From Deltaproteobacteria bacterium (GTDB lineage: Bacteria > Desulfobacterota > GWC2-55-46 > DRQE01), in contig DAOVXI010000067.1 in assembly GCA_030636245.1 (NCBI GenBank), forward strand, positions 1 through 8,256: a stretch of 8,256 nucleotides of DNA. Reading direction: 5' to 3'. Each line of letters starts with the position of its first letter. The stretch's first letter is position 1. The translations under genes were made by a program, and so were the position numbers. The notes beneath the pieces were generated by a model that did not search any database, had not been told where the DNA came from, and was given only the letters and a program-made list of their open reading frames with translations. Below, one piece after another: positions 1 to 5,369 of the stretch.

Positions 1-318
1 CCTGGGCATCTTCCTTGTAGTACCCCAGCCTTGCTCGGACGTTGTTTTAAGCATCGCCCTTACAAAACCCTCACCACGTCGTTCAATAACATTACCAAGT
101 TCGGGCGCAAAGTAAGCACCTTCACCCAAAAGGGTATGACAGTCTATACAAGCGTGCCTTTCCCATACCCTCTTACCCCACTCGACCTCTTCTGTGATCT
201 TCTCCGGATGTGTTCTCTCCGGATAAGAAACGTGAGAAAGATAAGTAAGGATCAAAAAGACCGCACTAACTACGACCGTTCCGCCAATAAAAATATTTCT
301 TGCCGAAGCCTTTGTCAT
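1..318 (-). CDS. norC: Nitric oxide reductase subunit C (cytochrome c), N-terminal part, cut by window edge
   Basis: NorC is the membrane-anchored cytochrome c subunit of cNor; it passes electrons to NorB, which reduces NO to N2O at the periplasmic side of the inner membrane. The 106 residues visible fit NorC from memory of the family: an N-terminal signal anchor (about residues 9-28, with the ARNIFIGG entry), then YPERT just after the membrane segment. The haem c motif CIDCH (C57, C60, H61) is followed by the hallmark TLLGEGAYFAPELGN. M104 in RKMP sits where the distal haem ligand is expected. The start is ATG at 318-316, preceded by a good Shine-Dalgarno AGGAGAA (plus-strand 331-325) with a 6-base spacer. 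The 3' end, probably about 40 residues, lies outside the window, and norB would be expected beyond it. The gene is divergent from the signalling block. Family assignment is confident. Confidence 0.94.
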   Translation of the reverse strand, partial: MTKASARNIFIGGTVVVSAVFLILTYLSHVSYPERTHPEKITEEVEWGKRVWERHACIDCHTLLGEGAYFAPELGNVIERRGEGFVRAMLKTTSEQGWGTTRKMPR

Positions 319-381
319 CGTATCTTCTCCTATCTATATTTTTTCTGACAATAAACTTAACATCGGTAAAGTATTATAAAA

Positions 382-396
382 ATGACTTTTGTCACA
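382..396 (-). promoter_or_regulatory. Candidate CRP/FNR-family operator upstream of norC
   Basis: TGAC-TTTT-GTCA (383-394) is a perfect 4-4-4 inverted repeat. Read on the minus strand, the same site gives TTGTGA-N6-TCATTT, close to the TTGTGA-N6-TCACAA pattern known for HcpR/CRP-like regulators. Nitric oxide reductase genes are commonly controlled by such regulators (Dnr, NnrR, HcpR). Its centre is about 70 bases upstream of the norC start codon. If it acts at -41.5, transcription would start near 347 with a weak -10 (TAAGTT, 359-354). A perfect TATAAT also lies on the minus strand at 378-373; with that -10 the site would overlap the promoter and act as a repressor site. The regulator is inferred, not shown. 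Confidence 0.45.
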
Positions 397-451
397 AAAC
401 CATATATTTTTCAATTGTGGAGGAAAAAAAGGAATTGGTGATCCGAAAGAT

Positions 452-482
452 TAACAATAACCTCCTAATAGTCTGATTGTTA
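452..482. other. Weak hairpin with CCTCC in the loop
   Basis: TAACAAT (452-458) pairs with ATTGTTA (476-482) around a 17-base loop containing CCTCC (461-465). That loop is complementary to a GGAGG at 419-423. No T-run follows, so it is not a standard terminator. A structured leader or small RNA is possible but unproven. Confidence 0.2.
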
Positions 483-758
483 TGCCGCTTTCACTTTTTT
501 CCACTAAAATCAAGCTGTTAGAAGTTTTACATTGATCACACTGTGTCCGGTATTTTACATCTGTTACGTTCTTTTATGTCACAATTACGCCACAGCGGAA
601 TTCGTTCTGGAAGAATACTACCTACTTATGAAGGCGCACCTGAACCTTGCCGACCGCATAACACTGACCCGAACCTCAACATAAAGCCGGGTCGATCAAT
701 GTCATTTCTCCCATTCACTTTCTTTATGTTTGTGACTACAGGGACTTGCACATTATGA

Positions 759-775
759 AAAGTATGACATACTTT
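759..775. promoter_or_regulatory. Perfect 17-base palindrome, candidate operator or enhancer site
   Basis: AAAGTATG-A-CATACTTT is a perfect 8-1-8 inverted repeat in the intergenic region. Two more copies of GTATG follow at 780-784 and 790-794. The symmetry and length fit a dimeric DNA-binding protein. It lies about 165 bases upstream of the transcription start predicted from the sigma-54-like element at 915-930, a typical distance for a bacterial enhancer-binding protein site. It could instead act on a different promoter, or form a short RNA hairpin, though a one-base loop makes the hairpin unlikely. The binding protein is unknown. Confidence 0.4.
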
Positions 776-914
776 AAATGTATGTTGTGTATGAAGATTG
801 TTTGAAATCAGGCAATTATCTGGCGTAAGCACTCACCCACCACTTGAAAAACACCCTGCAAATAGAGCTGCACCTAAGGTCGGATCTAATGACGATTTGA
901 TAAAAACGCGGCAT

Positions 915-930
915 TGGTACGGGACTTGAT
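915..930 (+). promoter_or_regulatory. Candidate sigma-54 (-24/-12) promoter for the first kinase gene
   Basis: TGGTACG-GGAC-TTGAT resembles the sigma-54 consensus TGGCACG-N4-TTGCW. The GG at 916-917 is separated by exactly 10 bases from the G at 928, which is the spacing RpoN requires. The two mismatches are C to T in the -24 element and C to A in the -12 element; the second weakens the match because GC at -12 is usually conserved. Transcription would start near 940-941 and give a leader of about 41 bases before the ATG at 982. The orientation and position are right for the signalling block. The call rests on motif reading alone. Confidence 0.35.
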
Positions 931-940
931 CTGAGATCAA
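926..940. promoter_or_regulatory. Perfect 15-base palindrome overlapping the predicted promoter
   Basis: TTGATCT-G-AGATCAA is a perfect 7-1-7 inverted repeat that begins at the -12 part of the sigma-54-like element and ends about 41 bases before the first kinase start codon. Its outer half-sites TTGAT and ATCAA are those of FNR/Dnr-type regulators, but the gap between them is 5 bases, not the usual 4, so a standard FNR-family dimer would fit poorly. Its position over the promoter suggests a repressor site. It could also be a chance symmetry. Confidence 0.35.
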
Positions 941-981
941 CAGAGAAGGGACTGTAAAAAGCCGGGACAGGGTATCGGTAA

Positions 982-2160
982 ATGAGCAATAACAGCCTTC
1001 TGATCATAGACGACGAGGAGTCGGCCTGTGAGACCCTCTCCGATATATTTGAGGATAAGGGTTTCAGCACCGCCACGGCCTTCACGGGTCGCGAGGCGAT
1101 CGACAAGGCGAAGCAGGGTAGCTTCGATGTCGCCCTCGTTGACATCAGACTCCCCGATATGGACGGCACCGAGGTTCTGGTGGAGTTTACAAAAAAGTAT
1201 CCGGAAATGGCCTGTATTATCATTACCGGAAATGCGTCCCTTCAAAACGCCGTCAATGCCTTGGATAAAGGCGCAAAGGGATACTTTATCAAGCCCCTGG
1301 TCATGGTTGAGGTTATTCTCAGGGTTGAAGAACTGATAGAGAAGCAGCACCTGCAAGAGGAACTTATAAAGCACCGCGACCACCTGGAGGAGCTTGTCAG
1401 TGAGCGCACGAAAGAGCTTGAAGAAAAAACCACCCAACTTGAACTAGCCAACACCAAACTAAAAGAACTGGACCGCCTTAAGTCGATGTTCATAGCAGGC
1501 ATGAGCCATGAGCTAAGGACCCCTCTTAACTCCATCATAGGATTTACGGGCATAATACTGATGGGCATGACCGGGGAGCTTAACGAAGAGCAGCGAAAAC
1601 AGCTTACCATGGTACAGAGCAGCGCCAACCATCTCCTCTCACTGATAAACGACGTAATAGACGTAAGCAAGATAGAAGCCGGCAAGGTGGAAATTGCCAC
1701 CGGGACGTTCGATGTCGCGGCCCTTACATGGTCGGTAATGGACTCCTTCCAGGTCGCCGTAGCCGAGAAGAAGCTTGAGATGACCATCGATGCGCCTAAA
1801 AAAATTGAAGTTGTGAGCGACGAAAGAAGGGTACAGCAGGTCCTTGTAAATCTTATCGCTAATGCCGTTAAGTTCACAGATACAGGAAAGGTAGCGATAA
1901 AGGTGAGGGAGAGAGCGGGGACGGTCGAGGTATCTGTTAGCGATACCGGCATCGGTATAAAGGAAGAGGATATAGAAAAGCTCTTTAAGGCATTCGGTCA
2001 GGTCCCCATAAAGGGACGAACGAAGGAAGGGACGGGGCTTGGTCTGTACCTCTCGGAAAAGATAGCCGAGCTTCTCGGCGACGGCATCAGGGTCGAGAGC
2101 AAGTTCGGGAAGGGGAGCGTGTTTACCTTTAGCTTGCCAACGACGGGGACGAGTGGATAA
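982..2160 (+). CDS. Soluble histidine kinase with N-terminal receiver domain (REC-HisKA-HATPase)
   Basis: This 392-residue cytosolic sensor kinase has no membrane segment. Residues 4-120 form a receiver domain with acidic pair D10-D11, phospho-acceptor D54, T82 and K104. A charged coiled coil (about 115-165) links it to a HisKA helix pair with H176 in SHELRTPLN. The ATPase domain has an N-box around N290-K297 (N294), G1 DTGIGI (321-326), an F-box near 334-340 and G2 GTGLGL (350-355). All residues for autophosphorylation are present. A receiver ahead of the kinase suggests that phosphorylation by another kinase tunes this one's activity. The ATG at 982 follows directly on an in-frame TAA (979-981), so no upstream extension is possible; the ribosome site is weak (GGACAGGG, 964-971). 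The next gene, a lone receiver 43 bases downstream, is its likeliest partner. Architecture is certain; the input signal is unknown. Confidence 0.93.
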   Translation: MSNNSLLIIDDEESACETLSDIFEDKGFSTATAFTGREAIDKAKQGSFDVALVDIRLPDMDGTEVLVEFTKKYPEMACIIITGNASLQNAVNALDKGAKGYFIKPLVMVEVILRVEELIEKQHLQEELIKHRDHLEELVSERTKELEEKTTQLELANTKLKELDRLKSMFIAGMSHELRTPLNSIIGFTGIILMGMTGELNEEQRKQLTMVQSSANHLLSLINDVIDVSKIEAGKVEIATGTFDVAALTWSVMDSFQVAVAEKKLEMTIDAPKKIEVVSDERRVQQVLVNLIANAVKFTDTGKVAIKVRERAGTVEVSVSDTGIGIKEEDIEKLFKAFGQVPIKGRTKEGTGLGLYLSEKIAELLGDGIRVESKFGKGSVFTFSLPTTGTSG

Positions 2161-2203
2161 AAAATCGCTCAGGGACAATCCATTATAATAAGGGAGAATC
2201 ATC

Positions 2204-2563
2204 ATGAAAAGGATACTTGTTGTGGAAGATACGAAGGCCAACATGTACCTCATAGGCTTTGTTATGAAGGAAAACGGCTATGACATGATAGAGACCACAA
2301 CCGGCGAGGAAGGCGTGGAGCTTGCGGTAAAAGAGATGCCTGACATGATATTGATGGACATCCAGCTTCCGGGCATTGACGGCATCGAAGCGACAAGGAG
2401 GATCAGAGAGTCAAAAGCCGATGGAGAGATCCCGATCGCCGCCCTCACCTCCTTCGCCATGACCGGGGACAGGGAACAGGCGCTGAAGGCGGGCTGCAAC
2501 GGCTACATAGAAAAACCGATCGACCCGAAGACCATCATGTCAGAGATCGAAAAGTTTTTATAA
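2204..2563 (+). CDS. Single-domain response regulator (CheY/DivK-like receiver)
   Basis: The 119 residues form one complete receiver domain and nothing else. E8-D9 supply the metal-binding acids, D52 (in LMDIQLPG) is the phospho-acceptor, T82 and K104 (EKPID) complete the active site, and Y101 occupies the switch aromatic position. The closest style is the DivK/Spo0F-like lone receivers that carry phosphoryl groups or bind a target protein. The start is well supported by AGGGAGA (2191-2197) a few bases before the ATG. It follows the receiver-kinase gene by 43 bases with no clear terminator between, so the two probably share a transcript. Likely roles are phosphate sink, relay intermediate or allosteric regulator of a neighbouring enzyme; the sequence does not choose between these. 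Confidence 0.92.
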   Translation: MKRILVVEDTKANMYLIGFVMKENGYDMIETTTGEEGVELAVKEMPDMILMDIQLPGIDGIEATRRIRESKADGEIPIAALTSFAMTGDREQALKAGCNGYIEKPIDPKTIMSEIEKFL

Positions 2564-2721
2564 TGAACGGCTGTGATGACATTGACTAATGACCTTTTGT
2601 CACATCAAGAGACATGTCCTAAATCGGCAATCCTGCTGTTATGCTCAAAGCAAACGGCATCATGATCGAATATATTATCATTTTCCACAGGTTCACACTA
2701 ATCTGAAAAAGGAAGACAACA
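2564..2721. promoter_or_regulatory. Intergenic gap with candidate CRP/FNR-type site before the membrane kinase
   Basis: This is the largest gap inside the block (158 bases). At 2589-2604, ATGACCTTTTGTCACA repeats the norC upstream element (382-396) with a single inserted C. TGAC occurs three times at 6- to 7-base steps (2577, 2583, 2590), and GTCA follows at 2599, so several half-sites cluster here. An 8-base palindrome ATCATGAT (2659-2666) and AT-rich sequence (about 2669-2682) lie further down. I could not fix a -35/-10 pair. The gap may hold a second, internal promoter that gives the downstream three genes their own control. A Shine-Dalgarno AAGGAAG (2709-2715) belongs to the next gene. 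Confidence 0.4.
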
Positions 2722-4551
2722 ATGAAGATACGATCAAAACTGGGTATAGGGTTTCTGGCGGTCGTTGTGCCGCTGATAATATCATTTTACATGGTGATGT
2801 TGTATAGCCAGAGCAAAAGCTTTAACGTCACACTGGAAGAAAGGGTCAATTACACAAGCAAGATATTTAATGAACTTGAAGACGGTGATTCGATGATCCT
2901 CTCTGCCGCACTTGAAGTAATTGCACAGAGTCCCACCTTCAAAAAAATATTCCTGGAAAAGGACAGGGAAAAGCTCTATAACTACGGCCAACCGCTTTTT
3001 CAGAGCCTGAAAAAACAATTCGGCATCACCCACTTCTACTTTATACTTCCCGACGGACATAACTTTGTCAGGCTTCACAACAAAGAACTTTACGGCGACC
3101 TGATAGACAGGATCACCCTTGAGAAAGCGAAGGACACAAAAGCGATTGCAACAGGGATAGAGCTTGGAAAAACAGCGTTCGCCCTACGGGCGGTCATGCC
3201 CTTTTATGATAACGACAAACTGGTAGGTTATGTGGAGCTCGGCCAGGAGATCGACCATTTTCTAGAGACACTTAAAAATATTACCGACGGTGATGAATAT
3301 GCGATCCTGGTCGACAAGAAATATCTGGACCGGGAGAAGTGGAGTATATCCAGAGCGATCACCGGGCTGAGAGATAACTGGGACGACACGAAAGATCATG
3401 TCATTGTCAGCAGGACAACGGAAGAGGCCGCGGAAAAGGAAGCGGCGGCAACATGCTTCGCCTCTGAAAACAATGCTCATCGGGTTGAAAAAGGAGAGGT
3501 CATTCTCCACAAGCTCAAGGTTAAGAACCGTACATTTGCCTGTGCTGGAATTCCGCTAAAGGACGCCGGAGACAGAGCTGTAGGGGCTATATTTTCTTTA
3601 ATAGATATGACAACCCACCTCGCAGTCGCGCGAAATGCAAATAAGACTGTATTGAGCATCGCGATAATCCTGTTTGTCGTGGCCCTGGGTGTCAGCCTAT
3701 TCCTCTCCCTCTCTTTTTCTCGCCCAATATCAAAGCTGCGGGACGCGGTGGTAGAAATAACAAAAGGTAATCTGAGCAGTAAGGTTGAGACAACGTCAAG
3801 CGGAGAGATAGGCGAGCTGGCCGATGCATTTAATGAAATGACCTTCAAGTTGGGTAATGCTCAGGAGAAGCTGGTTCGCAGCGAGAAGCTGGCTGCCGTG
3901 GGACAGCTTGCGAGCAGCATCGGGCACGAACTGAGGAACCCGCTCGGGGTCATAGGGAACTCCGCATATTTCCTGAACATGAAGTTAAAGGACGCAGACG
4001 AGAAGATACTGAAACACATAGATATCCTTCAGAGGGAGGTAAACAGGTCAAATGCTATAATCACTGACCTACTGGACTTCTCAAGGGCGTCAAAACCTAC
4101 CACTGAGGTGGTGGAGTTGAAGCTTGTCATAGAAGACGCACTGGTTGGAGTAGAGCTGCCCGAGAATGTCACGCTGGAGACCAGGCTGGACGAAAACCTC
4201 CCCCCTGTTCTCATAGACCCGGGCCAGATACGACAGGTCTTTCAAAACCTCATATACAACGCCCTGCAAGCGATGCCTGACGAAGGTCGACTGGAGATAA
4301 CCACGGCAGTAACAAATGATTTTGTCGAGACAAAGATCAAGGACACAGGCGAAGGGATATCCGAGGAGAACATCAAGAAGATATTCGAGCCGCTCTTTAC
4401 CACGAAGGCAAAGGGCATCGGTCTTGGGCTTGCCATAGTGAAGGGAATAATTGATATGCACAAGGGGCTGATAGAGGTTACAAGCGAAGCTGGCAAGGGC
4501 ACTACATTTACCGTAAAACTGCCTCTAAGTAGCAGGAAGGAAAACGCATGA
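2722..4551 (+). CDS. Membrane histidine kinase with periplasmic dCache-like sensor (TM-Cache-TM-HAMP-HisKA-HATPase)
   Basis: This 609-residue inner-membrane sensor kinase has a first membrane segment at about residues 8-28. The periplasmic region of some 280 residues resembles the dCache_3 type: HFYFILPDGHNFVRLHN (104-120), YGDLIDR, then GIELG, and GYVELG further on. The second membrane segment (about 309-332) leads into a HAMP linker (about 333-385). HisKA carries H402 in GHELRNPLG. The ATPase domain has an N-box around N509-M518 (N513), G1 DTGEGI (541-546), FEPLFTTK (555-562) and G2 GIGLGL (565-570), a layout close to NtrB-type kinases. All catalytic residues are present. The start is supported by AAGGAAG just upstream. 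The stop overlaps the next start by 4 bases (ATGA), so the tandem-receiver protein is its probable partner. Cache domains usually bind small organic ligands; the ligand here is unknown. Confidence 0.93.
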   Translation: MKIRSKLGIGFLAVVVPLIISFYMVMLYSQSKSFNVTLEERVNYTSKIFNELEDGDSMILSAALEVIAQSPTFKKIFLEKDREKLYNYGQPLFQSLKKQFGITHFYFILPDGHNFVRLHNKELYGDLIDRITLEKAKDTKAIATGIELGKTAFALRAVMPFYDNDKLVGYVELGQEIDHFLETLKNITDGDEYAILVDKKYLDREKWSISRAITGLRDNWDDTKDHVIVSRTTEEAAEKEAAATCFASENNAHRVEKGEVILHKLKVKNRTFACAGIPLKDAGDRAVGAIFSLIDMTTHLAVARNANKTVLSIAIILFVVALGVSLFLSLSFSRPISKLRDAVVEITKGNLSSKVETTSSGEIGELADAFNEMTFKLGNAQEKLVRSEKLAAVGQLASSIGHELRNPLGVIGNSAYFLNMKLKDADEKILKHIDILQREVNRSNAIITDLLDFSRASKPTTEVVELKLVIEDALVGVELPENVTLETRLDENLPPVLIDPGQIRQVFQNLIYNALQAMPDEGRLEITTAVTNDFVETKIKDTGEGISEENIKKIFEPLFTTKAKGIGLGLAIVKGIIDMHKGLIEVTSEAGKGTTFTVKLPLSSRKENA

Positions 4552-5309
4552 AAAAGAATGAAAAAACCCGTGTGCTGATAGTTGATGATGATGTAGGCAT
4601 GACCGAGACTATGCCGGATATCCTTAGTGACATTGGTTACGATGTTTCCGTGGCAAGAAACGGTTACGAGGCTATTGAAATGGTCCGCAAAGGGGCCTAT
4701 GACGTGACCCTAATGGATATCAAAATGCCGGGCATAAACGGTGTGGAGGCCTTCAAGGAGATCAAGCAAATAAGCCCCACCACAAAGGTCATCATGATGA
4801 CGGCCTACTCCGTTGATACGCTCATCAAGGAGGCCCTCGATGAAGGCGCTTACGACGTCATCCATAAGCCGCTGGACATTGACAAGGTTATGGACTCCAT
4901 CGAGAAGTCCACTGAGGGGTCTCTTATACTGGTGGTGGACGACGACCAGGATATATGCTTCACGCTCAAAGACGTCCTTGAGGAGAATGGCTATAGTACA
5001 GGGGTCGCCCACAGTGGCAAGGAGGCAATTGACCAGGCTAAGAACAAAGAGTATGACATTATATTCATAGACCTGAAGATGCCGGTCTTGAACGGCCTGG
5101 AGACCTACCAAAAGATAAGGGAGATAAATGCCAACATCGTTGCGGTGATGATGACCGGTTACAGGGGAGAGATGGCCGAGCAGGTGGAGGAGGCGATGAA
5201 AAACAACGCGTATACCTGCGTTTACAAGCCGCTGGACATTAAAGGAATATTAGACATTGTGGCGGAGATAGACAGGAAAAAGCGGGAAGGGACTCTGGAA
5301 AAACAGTGA
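4548..5309 (+). CDS. Tandem receiver protein (REC-REC), no output domain
   Basis: This 253-residue protein consists of two consecutive receiver domains. The first (about 7-120) has D13-D15, phospho-acceptor D57 (LMDIKMPG), T85 and K107. The second (about 125-240) has D131-D133, phospho-acceptor D175 (FIDLKMP), T203 and K227. Both active sites are complete, so both domains could be phosphorylated. There is no DNA-binding, HPt or enzymatic domain, only a short charged tail. The start overlaps the stop of the membrane kinase (ATGA at 4548-4551), which implies translational coupling and a cognate pair. Each domain ends its active site with KPLDI, encoded by an identical 15-base stretch 360 bases apart (4866-4880 and 5226-5240), consistent with an origin by domain duplication. 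Likely roles are relay branch, phosphate sink or adaptor for another kinase or for the GGDEF-EAL protein downstream. Confidence 0.92.
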   Translation: MKKNEKTRVLIVDDDVGMTETMPDILSDIGYDVSVARNGYEAIEMVRKGAYDVTLMDIKMPGINGVEAFKEIKQISPTTKVIMMTAYSVDTLIKEALDEGAYDVIHKPLDIDKVMDSIEKSTEGSLILVVDDDQDICFTLKDVLEENGYSTGVAHSGKEAIDQAKNKEYDIIFIDLKMPVLNGLETYQKIREINANIVAVMMTGYRGEMAEQVEEAMKNNAYTCVYKPLDIKGILDIVAEIDRKKREGTLEKQ

Positions 5310-5369
5310 CAAGATATCGGCATATGAATACCAATCGCCTTTTGGCCATAATCTAAGAAAATAGGTAAA

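Larger units (their letters stand above)
319..981. other. Divergent intergenic region between norC and the signalling block
   Basis: This stretch of 663 bases holds no gene I can support. Reading frames here are short, lack ribosome binding sites and show no recognisable protein family. It contains the norC leader and promoter area (319-400). Next come an AT-rich purine tract with a Shine-Dalgarno-like GGAGG (419-423) and a 7-bp hairpin (452-482). A more GC-rich patch (about 577-684) follows, with a faintly coding-like frame and a 6-bp hairpin (666-693). A perfect 17-base palindrome (759-775) and a sigma-54-like promoter match (915-930) precede the first kinase gene. The length is unusual beside the tight spacing of the genes downstream and suggests two independently regulated divergent promoters, possibly with decayed coding sequence between them. 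Confidence 0.6.

Noticed and set aside
31..348. Plus-strand frame of 105 codons at the left edge
   Set aside because: It is antisense to norC, whose haem motif and family signature are unmistakable on the minus strand.
666..693. GACCCG/CGGGTC hairpin as a terminator
   Set aside because: Only 6 bp with a 16-base loop and no T-run after it.
543..758. Plus-strand frame of 71 codons starting with GTG
   Set aside because: No ribosome binding site, no recognisable family, and a composition unlike the real genes here; another frame over the same patch looks more coding-like.
319..981. c-di-GMP riboswitch in the intergenic region
   Set aside because: Looked for GEMM-like conserved elements because of the downstream c-di-GMP gene; none were seen by eye.
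816..1437. Two minus-strand frames of 135 and 166 codons
   Set aside because: They lie mostly or partly antisense to the receiver domain of the first kinase and encode nothing recognisable.
2184..2189. TATAAT just before the lone receiver gene as a -10 element
   Set aside because: It would start transcription inside the ribosome binding site, and no -35 is visible; more likely an AT-rich Shine-Dalgarno context.
1242..2253. Long minus-strand frames of 236 and 204 codons
   Set aside because: Antisense to the HisKA/ATPase region; serine-rich low-complexity translation typical of shadow frames.
2589..2807. Plus-strand frame of 72 codons before the membrane kinase
   Set aside because: Overlaps the well-supported kinase start out of frame and has no ribosome site; the sequence looks regulatory.
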